A program made the position numbers and the translations under genes. A stretch of 52,158 nucleotides of DNA. It comes from CBCXVS01 sp965178525. GTDB taxonomy: Bacteria; Tectomicrobia; Entotheonellia; Entotheonellales; Entotheonellaceae. Under the pieces are notes generated by a model. That model ran no database searches. It was not told the DNA's origin and was given only the letters and a program-made list of their open reading frames with translations. Shown piece after piece: positions 8,075 through 16,919 of the stretch (positions within the stretch are counted from its first letter, which is position 1; every line of letters starts with the position of its first letter). The stretch spans positions 1 through 52,158 of the forward strand of contig CBCXVS010000010.1 in the NCBI GenBank assembly GCA_965178525.1, written 5' to 3'.

Positions 8075-8920
8075 CTACGTTGGGAGCACCTGCAGTTTTT
8101 GCTGCGCCTGTTGGTGTAGGGGATGAGAGGGGGGACTGAGCTGCACCACGTGTTCATAGGCGGCCCGAGCCTCGCCAAAGCGTTCGAGCGCCTGTAGGGT
8201 TTCGCCTTTGTGAAACCACGTCAAAATACCTTGGGGGTTGGCGGCGACCGCCGCCTCGAAAGCGTCAAGCGCTTCCCCCAAACGGTTTTCCTGCACGAGA
8301 ACAAGACCTTTTCCGTACCAGGCCAGATCGAAATTATCCTGCAGTTGGATGCTGTTTTCAAAGGCGGAAAGGGCATCGGTGTAGTTGGCAGCTTGCAAGT
8401 GGGCCGCGCCCAACCCGTACCACACATGAGCCGTCTGCGCATGGCGTTCGAGCGCTGCGTGGAATACCTCCATCGCCTCTTTCCACCGTTGCATATTGAC
8501 CAGGGTCATGCCTTTCGCCAGCCAGGCGAGATGGGAGTGGGGCTGCAGGGCAATGGCGTCGTTAAACGCCGTCAGCGCCTCTTCCTCACGACCCAATTCG
8601 GCCAGAATCATGCCGCGGCCATACCAGGCTAAATGCGACTGCGGTTGCAATTGACTGGCCTGGGTGAAGGCGTCAAGGGCGGCTTCATCTTGCCCCACAT
8701 AATACAGCGCCATGCCGCGGCTATACCAGGCCGCATGGGAGTGGGGTTGGTCTTTCACGGCTTGCTCGAAATATCGTACCGCCGTCTGATAATCCAGCTC
8801 ACGCATGGCGGCGAGGCCGAGATTGAGCCAGCTATGACCCTGTGCCTCAGGCGCTGGAGACGCACCACGTTGACCCATCGCCTGTCGGATATACTGGTAA
8901 AATCGGGGAGGATTACGCAT
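8075..8920 (-). CDS. TPR repeat protein
   Basis: A 281-residue protein made almost wholly of tetratricopeptide repeats, seven copies from about residue 30 to 270. Each carries the (A/L)W(Y/F)GxGxxLxxxGxxxEALxAFxxAIxLxP pattern (for example SHLAWYGRGMILAELGREEEALTAF). TPRs are helical scaffolds for protein binding; no enzymatic part is visible. There is no signal peptide, so it is probably cytoplasmic. The ATG at 8920 is the first Met before the repeats, but its ribosome site is poor; the frame is open for 33 more codons that look non-coding. It follows the DHH gene by about 100 bases on the same strand. Confidence 0.85.
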   Translation of the reverse strand: MRNPPRFYQYIRQAMGQRGASPAPEAQGHSWLNLGLAAMRELDYQTAVRYFEQAVKDQPHSHAAWYSRGMALYYVGQDEAALDAFTQASQLQPQSHLAWYGRGMILAELGREEEALTAFNDAIALQPHSHLAWLAKGMTLVNMQRWKEAMEVFHAALERHAQTAHVWYGLGAAHLQAANYTDALSAFENSIQLQDNFDLAWYGKGLVLVQENRLGEALDAFEAAVAANPQGILTWFHKGETLQALERFGEARAAYEHVVQLSPPSHPLHQQAQQKLQVLPT

Positions 8921-9022
8921 AGGAAAAACCCCGGCACGTGCCTGCGCAGCATGACGGTCGCTCCGGCAGGAGACGCTGTCAGAGGCCCGCTGTGCCTGGG
9001 GCACAGCGGGCGTGCACACGAT

Positions 9023-10408
9023 TTAGGCCGTCGTGACCGTCCCCAAGCATTGCATAATCTGGTTCTGCACGAATTGCGCCAGATCGGCATCATTGAGCCG
9101 ACCGAAATGTTCTTCCAACATGGCTAACGGAATCACGGCCTTGGCCATCGAGCGGTGACCACCGGCGCTGCCGAAATGCCCGAATGCATGCCGTACAAGC
9201 CCCCCGGAGCCTTTGACGTGAGGATGACTACGAAGGGATACGACCAGATTCCCACAATAAATTCCCGAGACGACGGAACGCTCGATGCCTTCTACCTGCA
9301 AACAGAACTCAGCAAATTGCGGTAGGACATCCTCGCGCTCCACCAGCCCCAAGTGGGTAAAAAATGTGGTGTCGCTGATCGCGCGAGCCCTCAAGGCATA
9401 GCCTAAGGCATCTAGGTCACGCAGCGGCAATTCAGGCCGTTCCATACGGCGAATAAGACTATGGTTAGCCAGTGGGTACAGATAGGTGAACGCTTCGATG
9501 TCTGCGTCGGTGGTTTCGCGGCCCAAAAAAAGCGTATCGGTTTTGAGTCCATAATACAGAGCCGTGGCCAGGCGTTGGGTCACTTTGACATCGGCCGCTT
9601 GCAAATATTGCACGAAGATCGTTGACGTGGACCCAAAATTGGTGCGCACATCACAATAAGTCGCGTTGTAGATGGCCACACGGGGATGATGATCGATCAC
9701 GACATCAACCTGCGGCAACAGGTCACCAAAATACGGGGGCTGCACGTCGACCAGCGCCATGCCGTCATACTGCTCAAGCTGTTTGGCCGTGATGTGCTCA
9801 ATTTCTACTTCGAGCAACCGCACCATGGTCACATTTTCCGGCCGCGTCACTTTGCCAAAGGAGCCGATGGGTGCGGTCGTTTTGTTGCGTCCGAGCAGGG
9901 TGCGTAACGCCAGCGCACTGGCAATGGCATCAGGGTCGGGGTCATGCTGCACCAAAATGAGCAGATTTTTCGCACCTGCCAATATCTCGCGCAGATTTTG
10001 TACCATATGATGCGTCCGTGCATGGCTCAGGGCGACCTTCGTGGCTCGCGACACCAGGGTCTCGGCCGAGACATGTTTGACCAGGGGCGGTAACGTTGCC
10101 TCATATCCGTTTTCGGTCAGCACGGCCACAGAGGATTGGTCATCAATTTGTTGCAGCTGTTGGATAATCTCCTCGATGAGTTGCGGGCTCTGCACGTGAA
10201 TGAGAATTTGATCATCGTGATTCACATGGGCCCGCTGATAGATTCGACTATCGCGTAAATCCCCGCTGAGAGCCTCGTGGCCGGCTTTGGACAGCTTGCG
10301 TTGTAACGCACGATCATCGACCAAATAGAGTACGTCACCGCCTTGCGGTGGTTTGGGATAACCCTGAGCGAAAAGCGGCTGTTCTTGGCAAATGATCACA
10401 TGCCGCAT
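9023..10408 (-). CDS. DHH-family phosphoesterase with N-terminal Rossmann-like domain
   Basis: A 461-residue protein. Residues 1-130 (VIICQEQP, DVLYLVDD, HEALSGDLRD, QILIHVQSP, SVAVLTENG) look like a TrkA-N-type nucleotide-binding domain. The rest is a DHH/DHHA1 phosphoesterase: LVQHDPDPDAIASALAL (motif I), MALVDVQPP (motif II), VDVVIDHHPR (motif III, the DHH itself), and GGHRSMAKAVIPL near the end (DHHA1 GGH motif). The metal ligands appear intact, so it should hydrolyse small phosphodiesters such as nanoRNA, pAp or cyclic dinucleotides; which one cannot be told from sequence. The ATG at 10408 with AAAGG upstream gives the expected N terminus. Confidence 0.85.
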   Translation of the reverse strand: MRHVIICQEQPLFAQGYPKPPQGGDVLYLVDDRALQRKLSKAGHEALSGDLRDSRIYQRAHVNHDDQILIHVQSPQLIEEIIQQLQQIDDQSSVAVLTENGYEATLPPLVKHVSAETLVSRATKVALSHARTHHMVQNLREILAGAKNLLILVQHDPDPDAIASALALRTLLGRNKTTAPIGSFGKVTRPENVTMVRLLEVEIEHITAKQLEQYDGMALVDVQPPYFGDLLPQVDVVIDHHPRVAIYNATYCDVRTNFGSTSTIFVQYLQAADVKVTQRLATALYYGLKTDTLFLGRETTDADIEAFTYLYPLANHSLIRRMERPELPLRDLDALGYALRARAISDTTFFTHLGLVEREDVLPQFAEFCLQVEGIERSVVSGIYCGNLVVSLRSHPHVKGSGGLVRHAFGHFGSAGGHRSMAKAVIPLAMLEEHFGRLNDADLAQFVQNQIMQCLGTVTTA

Positions 10409-11012
10409 GGACGACCTTTCTCCAGCGTCGGAAGGCATCTGACATTTGGGGCGTGATGTGCCCATCGTGTGACGACTCCTATACGGGCAATTGTACCCTA
10501 CGATACCCCGGTATGCCGTCCCTTACACCGTGTCGAAATCGTGCGGGACTTGGGATGGTGAGTACGCCTTCAATGCGGCCTCAGGGTTGGACTGGTCGCT
10601 GCATGGTAGTCAGGCCGTCAATAAATTGGGGGGATGATAGCAAAGGTCGCGGGGGGCGTCGAGTACTTATTTTGTCGAAAATTACAAGCCCCATAAGCAC
10701 AAATAGTTATGGTTATTCGTGGCAGTGTGGAAAGCCAGACCGTACCCCTCATACCTGAAGGATGATACCACTCTGCTAGGGCAGGGACGGATAATAGTAG
10801 CATTCCCGGTGTGACCCTGCTAAGATGCTTGTCCCTATAAATGTTGGCGCATAGTGCACGTTGTATCTGTGGTAATATGGCCGCTCCGAGCGGCATGCGC
10901 TGTTTCTTTCAGTGCTTATGACAATATAATAAAGTATCCCCATCGTCCTTCCGAAAAACGGTATGATCCATATCCATAGCAAAGAAATGCCTGAAGAGGG
11001 AGGTACGTGATC
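10409..11012. other. Gene-free stretch of about 600 bases
   Basis: It separates the divergent DHH gene and the sugar-phosphate mutase operon. No open frame here has coding character and no tRNA cloverleaf was seen. The right third is more AT-rich and includes TATAAT at 10925-10930, about 80 bases before the mutase start, with only a weak -35, and a short perfect hairpin at 10880-10894 (GCCGCT-CCG-AGCGGC). A small RNA cannot be ruled out by eye. Confidence 0.4.
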
Positions 11013-13256
11013 GTGGCATATGATCTGGCACAAGGCTTTGCGGATTTATCGGTGGCGGATCACTACAAACCGGTCGCGCAGGCCAACCTGACACGGTGGC
11101 TGACGGAGACGACCTTTGCCCCGTATCGTCCGCAGCTCGAGTGGCTCGTCGAGCAGCAACAATGGTCGCTGCTCCTCGATAGTTTCTACCGCATGTTACC
11201 GTTTGGGACTGGCGGCAGGCGCGGTCCCGTGGGTATCGGCCTGAATCGCTTTAATCCCTGGACCCTGGCGTTGTCGGTGCAGGGCCATATCGCCTATCTG
11301 CGTGAGCGCTATCTGGAGCGGGATCTGTCCATCGTGATGGCATATGATGTGCGGGTATACAACGATCTGCGCGGTCTGTACAACCCGACTTTGCCCTCGT
11401 CGCTGCTCGGCATGACCTCGCGGGATTTCGCCCAGGTGGCGGCCGGCGTGTATACGGCCAACGGCATGCGCGTGTGGATGTTGCCGGAGGACGCGACCAC
11501 GTATATGTCGACGCCGGATCTGTCGTTTGCCATTCGCTACCTCAAGGCGGACGCCGGATTGAACATTTCGGCATCGCACAATCATCCCGATGATAACGGC
11601 GGGAAGTTCTACAATGAGCAGGGTGGGATGGAGGTGCCGCCGCATGATGAGGCCATGGTGCATCAGGTCGAGCGTGTCCAACATGTGGACATGCCGGATT
11701 TTGCTACAGCGAAGGCCACGGGGTTAATTTCCTGGATCGATCCGGAGGTACACGCGGCCTATGTCGCGTTGAACGTCGAGCAGTCGCTGGCGCCAACGGC
11801 GCGGCAGGCGCGGGTGGTCTTTACCCCCTTGCACGGGACGTCGGACACGACGGTTGGCGCCGTGTTGCAACAAGCGGGATTCCAGGTGGACGGGGTCGCC
11901 GAGCAAGCCTGTCCTGATGGGACGTTCCCGGCCGTACCTTATCAGGCGCCAAACCCGGAGGTGCCCGAGTCGATGCAGATGGGAATGGACTTGGCGCGCC
12001 AAGTCGCGGCAGACGTCGTCATGGCATGTGATCCGGATGCCGATCGCATTGGCCTCTGTTCGCGCACGGCGGAGGGGGCGTATCAGTTCCTGACGGGCAA
12101 TGAAATTGCCGTGTTGGTGGCGCACTACAAACTTGACCAATTGCAACGACTTGGGCAACTGCCGGCGCATCCGCTGGTCATTAAGACGGAGGTGACCACG
12201 GAATTGCTGCGGCCAATCACGGAGCACTGTGGCGGCACGCTCATTGGCGACTTGTTGGTCGGCTTTAAATATCATGGCCATGTCCTGGCCCAGCTCGAGC
12301 AGCATGGCCGTTTTCAGCACGGGCGCATGCCGTCTGTGCAGGCGCGGCTGGACGATTTCATCATGGGCGCGGAAGAGAGCCACGGCATCCTGGTGACACC
12401 GGAGATTCGCGACAAGGATGCGGCCGGCCCGGCCGTCCTGCTGGCGGAGTTGGCAGCGTCGCAGCATCAACAAGGCGCGACCTTACTCGATTATCTGGAC
12501 GATATCTACCGGCGCTATGGCTATTATGCTAACCTGTTGACCTCGATGGTCATGACCGGGGCAGAGGGGCTCACCCATATCCAAAAAATTCAGGAGGTGA
12601 TGCGGCGGCATCCTCCCACATCGGTGGCCGGCTGGCAGGTGACACAGGTCATCGACCACTGGGATGAACAGGGCCTGCACGGCGCCTTTCTGTCCGAGAC
12701 CGACCGCGCCTCGCGGAACGTCTTGGTCTTTTGGCTTGAGAATGGCGCGCGTGTCATCATTCGTCCGTCTGGCACGGAGCCGAAGAATAAAGTCTACATC
12801 GAAGTGCCGTCCGAGCCGTTGGGGCTCCAGGCTACGCCTGAAGATCTGATGCGTCAGAAGACGGCAACCGATGCCGTGGCGCAGCATCTTGCCGATGATT
12901 TTACCCGACAGATGTTGGCCATCATCGATGTGCATTTGCCGGATTATGCGCTGCGGGTCTCGGGGTTGGTGGCGTTAGACAAGCGTGTGGCGTTTGTCGA
13001 ACAGTTTATCCCGGGTCTGGAAGAGCAAGTGCGTATCTTAGGAGATGGTCGCGTGACGCAAGCGCAGGTGTCGCAGTGGATCGATACCCAGCTCGCGTCG
13101 TATGGCAAGGATGCGCGCGGACTGGTCCGGAACGCGATGTCGGCCTATCTGCAGACCGAGCGGCAGCAGCTTGAGCAGCATGGGACGTCAGAGACACAAG
13201 AGCGCTTGCAGGCTCTCAAGGCGATGGAAACCGTCTTTTTCACGTCAGATGCCTAA
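11013..13256 (+). CDS. Phosphohexomutase (phosphoglucomutase/phosphomannomutase family), extended
   Basis: A 747-residue alpha-D-phosphohexomutase that should interconvert 1- and 6-phosphates of a hexose. All four signature loops are visible: catalytic phosphoserine loop ISASHNHPDDNGGKFYN, metal loop ACDPDADRIG, sugar loop GAEESHGI, and phosphate loop RPSGTEPKNKVYIE. Length is well above the usual 450-580 residues: about 75 extra residues at the N terminus and a helical extension of about 120 residues after the phosphate loop. The GTG at 11013 has GGGAGG nine bases upstream; a GTG two codons earlier is too close to it. First gene of a three-gene operon with glycerate kinase and an SDR. Confidence 0.88.
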   Translation: MAYDLAQGFADLSVADHYKPVAQANLTRWLTETTFAPYRPQLEWLVEQQQWSLLLDSFYRMLPFGTGGRRGPVGIGLNRFNPWTLALSVQGHIAYLRERYLERDLSIVMAYDVRVYNDLRGLYNPTLPSSLLGMTSRDFAQVAAGVYTANGMRVWMLPEDATTYMSTPDLSFAIRYLKADAGLNISASHNHPDDNGGKFYNEQGGMEVPPHDEAMVHQVERVQHVDMPDFATAKATGLISWIDPEVHAAYVALNVEQSLAPTARQARVVFTPLHGTSDTTVGAVLQQAGFQVDGVAEQACPDGTFPAVPYQAPNPEVPESMQMGMDLARQVAADVVMACDPDADRIGLCSRTAEGAYQFLTGNEIAVLVAHYKLDQLQRLGQLPAHPLVIKTEVTTELLRPITEHCGGTLIGDLLVGFKYHGHVLAQLEQHGRFQHGRMPSVQARLDDFIMGAEESHGILVTPEIRDKDAAGPAVLLAELAASQHQQGATLLDYLDDIYRRYGYYANLLTSMVMTGAEGLTHIQKIQEVMRRHPPTSVAGWQVTQVIDHWDEQGLHGAFLSETDRASRNVLVFWLENGARVIIRPSGTEPKNKVYIEVPSEPLGLQATPEDLMRQKTATDAVAQHLADDFTRQMLAIIDVHLPDYALRVSGLVALDKRVAFVEQFIPGLEEQVRILGDGRVTQAQVSQWIDTQLASYGKDARGLVRNAMSAYLQTERQQLEQHGTSETQERLQALKAMETVFFTSDA

Positions 13257-13285
13257 CGGGGTTGGGAGAGGATAGACACAGAGTG

Positions 13286-14620
13286 ATGACGCGGACGGTG
13301 TCACAACTGCGAGACGATGCCCGACGCATCTTTGCCGCTGGCGTCGCCGCGGTGGATCCGGTCGCCGCTGTCCGGCGTGCGGTCGTGCTCCAGGGTGAGA
13401 CGCTGGTCGTTGACGGTACACCGTACGATCTCCGGCGCTATGCCGATATCTATGTCGTTGGCGCTGGCAAGGCCAGCGCCAACATGGCGCAGGGGCTAGA
13501 ACAGGGGCTGGCCAGCCGGCTGCGTGCTGGGGCGGTCACGGTGAAATATGATCACGTGGCGCCCGTGACCCAGGTGACGATTCAAGAGGCTGGGCATCCC
13601 ATCCCCGATGCCGCAGGCGTTGCGGGAGCCAGTGCGATTATGTGCCTGGCGCAGCAGGCGGGAGCCGATGATCTGGTCTTTTGCCTGCTGTCCGGGGGCG
13701 GCTCAGCCCTTTTGCCGGCGCCAAGTCCGGGCATCACGCTGGAAGAGAAACAGCAACTCACCGGCTTATTGTTAGCGTGCGGAGCCAGTATCGATGAGAT
13801 CAATACCCTGCGTAAGCATCTCTCCCGTATCAAAGGCGGACAACTGGCACGAGCGGCGGCGCCTGCGACGCTGATTACGCTGGTGTTGTCGGATGTGGTA
13901 GGAGACCGCCTGGATGTGATTGCATCTGGACCCACTGTGCCGGATACCAGTACGTTTCAGGATTGTCTGGACATTGTGGACCGGTATGATCTGGCCGAGC
14001 GCTTGCCGCCAAGCATCTGTACGCATTTGCAACACGGCTGGACCGGGGCATGCCCTGAGACGCCAAAACTCGGTGATCCGGCGTTTGCCCGCAGCCAAAC
14101 GGTCATCATCGGCAATAATCGTACGGCGCTGCAAGCGGCCTGTGCGACCGCTCAGGCTCTCGGCTATGCGACGCTGGTTCTTTCGTCCTTTGTCCAGGGT
14201 GAGACGCGAGACATTGCGCGTATGCACGCTGCGATTGCGCAAGAGATTCGGCATAGTGGCCTGCCATTGGCGCCCCCCGCGTGTGTGCTCGCTGGTGGGG
14301 AAACGACGGTCACCCTCCGTGGCGATGGCAAAGGGGGACGTAGTCAGGAGTTTGCCTTGGCTGCGGCTCGTGATATTGCCGGCCTGGAGCGCGTCGTGGT
14401 CCTGAGTGCGGGCACGGACGGTACAGATGGCCCGACCGATGCGGCCGGAGCGTTGGCCGATGGCCACACGGTGGCGCGGGCGCAGGCGTTAGGCTTGACG
14501 TCGGAACATTACCTGCGCCGCTGTGATTCCTACCATTTTTTTGCGGCGCTGGACGATTTGCTCCGCACGGGGCCGACCGGGACGAATGTGATGGATATTC
14601 ATCTGTTACTGGTAGGGTAA
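13286..14620 (+). CDS. Glycerate 2-kinase, MOFRL family
   Basis: A 444-residue protein of the GckA/TtuD type, which phosphorylates D-glycerate at C2 to give 2-phosphoglycerate. Seen: the N-terminal DUF4147 domain with VVGAGKASANMA, FCLLSGGGSALLPAP (substrate loop), NTLRKHLSRIKGGQLA (catalytic Lys region) and LSDVVGDRLDVIASGPT; then the C-terminal MOFRL domain with LAGGETTVTLRGDGKGGRSQEFAL and SAGTDGTDGPTDAAGA. All are well conserved, so it is probably active. The ATG at 13286 is preceded by GGAGAGG at rather long spacing. It lies 29 bases after the mutase gene and feeds lower glycolysis. Confidence 0.92.
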   Translation: MTRTVSQLRDDARRIFAAGVAAVDPVAAVRRAVVLQGETLVVDGTPYDLRRYADIYVVGAGKASANMAQGLEQGLASRLRAGAVTVKYDHVAPVTQVTIQEAGHPIPDAAGVAGASAIMCLAQQAGADDLVFCLLSGGGSALLPAPSPGITLEEKQQLTGLLLACGASIDEINTLRKHLSRIKGGQLARAAAPATLITLVLSDVVGDRLDVIASGPTVPDTSTFQDCLDIVDRYDLAERLPPSICTHLQHGWTGACPETPKLGDPAFARSQTVIIGNNRTALQAACATAQALGYATLVLSSFVQGETRDIARMHAAIAQEIRHSGLPLAPPACVLAGGETTVTLRGDGKGGRSQEFALAAARDIAGLERVVVLSAGTDGTDGPTDAAGALADGHTVARAQALGLTSEHYLRRCDSYHFFAALDDLLRTGPTGTNVMDIHLLLVG

Positions 14621-14641
14621 ATGAACGGAGGAGAGAGCGTT

Positions 14642-15412
14642 ATGGAGCTAGGACTGCGTGGTAAGGTCGCCGTGGTAACGGGCGGCAGCAAAGGGATTGG
14701 CCGGTCCATCGTGCTGGATTTGGCCGATGAGGGATGCCGGATCGCGTTTTCCGCACGCGGCCAGGAAGCCCTGCAGGCGACCGCGCAAGAGGTCAAAAAC
14801 CGAGGCGCTGAGGTCCTGGCCATACCGGCTGATATGACCAACGCAGCGGACGTTGAGCGCCTCATCGGTGAAACCGTTGCGACCTTTGGGGGCATTGACA
14901 TTTTGGTCAATAACGTGGGCGGATCACGCGGTGGGATAACCTGGGAGACATCAGATGAGGATTGGGAAGTGGTCTTCGATCTCAACCTGTTTGCAGCCGT
15001 GCGCACGACGCGGCTGGTTATTCCCATCATGCGCCAGCGCGGCGGCGGCCGTGTGATCAACATTTCCTCGATCTACGGGCGTGAGTCCGGTGGTGCGATG
15101 ACCTACAATGCATCGAAAGCGAGTATGAATAGCTGGTCAAAATCCCTTGCCAAGCAACTCGCCCAGGATGGCATTCTCGTCAATGTGGTCGCCCCCGGTT
15201 CGGTGTTGTTCCCAGGCGGCTCCTGGGAACGGCGACAAAATGAAAACCCGGAGTTCATCGCCAATTTTGTCAAAACTGATATGCCTCTTGGCCGCTTTGG
15301 CCAGCCGGAAGAGGTCTCGGCTGTCGTGACGTTTCTCGCCTCGAACCGCGCTTCGTTGATGACCGGTGCGTGTGTCAATGTGGATGGGTGTCAGTCCCGT
15401 TCGAATATTTAA
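14642..15412 (+). CDS. Short-chain dehydrogenase/reductase
   Basis: A 256-residue classical SDR. Seen: Rossmann glycine motif TGGSKGIG, NNVGG (NNAG equivalent), catalytic Ser in INISSIYG, and catalytic YNASK (Tyr and Lys). The Arg after the glycine motif and FSARG near the end of beta-2 fit NADP(H) preference. It is closest in feel to FabG-like 3-oxoacyl reductases or sugar/alcohol dehydrogenases; the substrate cannot be told. The ATG at 14642 has GGAGGAGAG six bases upstream. It lies 21 bases after the glycerate kinase, so a role in oxidising or reducing a hydroxy acid in the same pathway is possible. Confidence 0.88.
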   Translation: MELGLRGKVAVVTGGSKGIGRSIVLDLADEGCRIAFSARGQEALQATAQEVKNRGAEVLAIPADMTNAADVERLIGETVATFGGIDILVNNVGGSRGGITWETSDEDWEVVFDLNLFAAVRTTRLVIPIMRQRGGGRVINISSIYGRESGGAMTYNASKASMNSWSKSLAKQLAQDGILVNVVAPGSVLFPGGSWERRQNENPEFIANFVKTDMPLGRFGQPEEVSAVVTFLASNRASLMTGACVNVDGCQSRSNI

Positions 15413-15449
15413 GCATGTGCGCGGAGGGAACGGGTGAAGGGAATGGCGT

Positions 15450-16916
15450 TTACAGAAATGTTTGCACCGACTGCTCGGCGAACTTGAGGAGGAGGTTCGG
15501 AAAAATACCGAGTAGCAGGGTCGCAGCCACCATGACGACAAGTCCCACGGCAAGCGAACGGGATGTCGAGAGTTCGGGCGGCGCCACCGACCGTTCGTCC
15601 ATGAACATCGTTTTAATCACCATGAAATAGTAGTAGGCGGCAATGGCGCTGGTGATGACGCCAATAATGGCCAGGACCACGAAACCCGATTCGATAGCGG
15701 CGCGGAAGACGACCAATTTGCCGACAAATCCGGCGGTCGGAGGAATACCGGCAAGCGAGAGAAAGAAGATGACGTAGAGCAGCGCTTGCAGCGGATGGGT
15801 GCGCCCAAGACCAGTGAAATCGGAAATATCATCGCCGCGGAACCCTCGGTGGGTGAGCAGGATGATCATGCTGAATGTTCCCATAGTCGTGAAGGTATAG
15901 ACGAAGACGTAGAAGAGCGCGCTCGATAGGCCCAATGTTTTCAGCTTTGATGCGGCAATCACGCCCATGAGCACGTAGCCGGCATGGGAGATGCTCGAAT
16001 AGGCCAGCATACGCTTTAAACTGGTTTGGGCGATCGCCACCACGTTGCCTAGAATCATCGTCAGTGCCGCCAGTACCCACCACAAGGTCTCCCAATGTTG
16101 GGCGGTGGGAAACAATGCGACCACGAATACCCGTGCAAGTCCGGCAAATGCTGCCGCTTTGACCGCCGATGACATGTAGGCGGTGACCGACGTCGGCGCG
16201 CCCTCGTAGGCGTCGGGAGCCCACATATGAAAGGGCACGGCGGCAACTTTGAAGCCAAAGCCAGCCACCACGAGAATGACCGCTAAAACCAAAGCGGGAT
16301 TATCCAGGGACAGGCCGGCCAGTCCTTGCGCCACGCCATCGAGATTGGTGGTGCCGGTCAGACCGTAGAGGAGCGCGAGACCGTAGAGCAAAATGCCGGA
16401 GGTAAACGCACCCATCAAAAAATACTTGACGGCGGCCTCGGTAGACGTGGCATCGCGCCGGATAAAACCGGCCAACACATACGTCGATAGCGACATCAGC
16501 TCCAGGCCGAGATAGATCGTAATCAAGTCTCCCCCGCCTGCCATCATCATCATGCCAACGGTCGCAAACAGGATCAGGGCGTAATACTCGCCTTGCTGCG
16601 ACGCCTCATCGTCGAGATAGCGCAGTGAGATCAATACGGTCAAGGCCGTGGCCATGAGAAAAAGAGCACGAAAGAAAGTGGCGTAGCCATCGGCGAGAAA
16701 CATGCCGGAGAAGACGCTCGTGCCCGGGGCCGGGATGAAGAACAGCAACACCAGGACCAGCAACACGAGTCCCAGAGTGCCCCACCCGATCATGCGCTTT
16801 TGCTGCGGTTGAGTGGCAAAAATATCTACGATCAGAATCACGCAGGCCGTGGCGGCAACGAGGATTTCCGGCCACAGGGCGACGATATCGCTGAGCGGCG
16901 GAGCAGGCAATTCCAT
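15450..16916 (-). CDS. nuoN: NADH-quinone oxidoreductase subunit N, second copy
   Basis: A 488-residue membrane protein with about 14 transmembrane helices, one of the three antiporter-like proton-pumping subunits of complex I. Seen: the conserved FKVAAVPFHMWAPDAYEGAPTSVTAYMS stretch around helices 7-8 with pumping Lys residues, MLAYSSISHAGYVLMG, and LAGIPPTAGFVGKL. Full length. It is the last gene of the locus and lies 3 bases downstream of nuoM2, so it is certainly co-transcribed. It is distinct in sequence from the other NuoN in this window and is not a recent tandem copy. Confidence 0.95.
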   Translation of the reverse strand: MELPAPPLSDIVALWPEILVAATACVILIVDIFATQPQQKRMIGWGTLGLVLLVLVLLFFIPAPGTSVFSGMFLADGYATFFRALFLMATALTVLISLRYLDDEASQQGEYYALILFATVGMMMMAGGGDLITIYLGLELMSLSTYVLAGFIRRDATSTEAAVKYFLMGAFTSGILLYGLALLYGLTGTTNLDGVAQGLAGLSLDNPALVLAVILVVAGFGFKVAAVPFHMWAPDAYEGAPTSVTAYMSSAVKAAAFAGLARVFVVALFPTAQHWETLWWVLAALTMILGNVVAIAQTSLKRMLAYSSISHAGYVLMGVIAASKLKTLGLSSALFYVFVYTFTTMGTFSMIILLTHRGFRGDDISDFTGLGRTHPLQALLYVIFFLSLAGIPPTAGFVGKLVVFRAAIESGFVVLAIIGVITSAIAAYYYFMVIKTMFMDERSVAPPELSTSRSLAVGLVVMVAATLLLGIFPNLLLKFAEQSVQTFL

Positions 16917-16919
16917 GGC

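Noticed and set aside
11724..12473. 249-residue minus-strand frame opposite the phosphohexomutase
   Set aside because: Antisense to the catalytic loops of the mutase; arginine-rich shadow translation.
13772..14467. 231-residue minus-strand frame opposite glycerate kinase
   Set aside because: Shadow of a well-conserved gene; no start signal.
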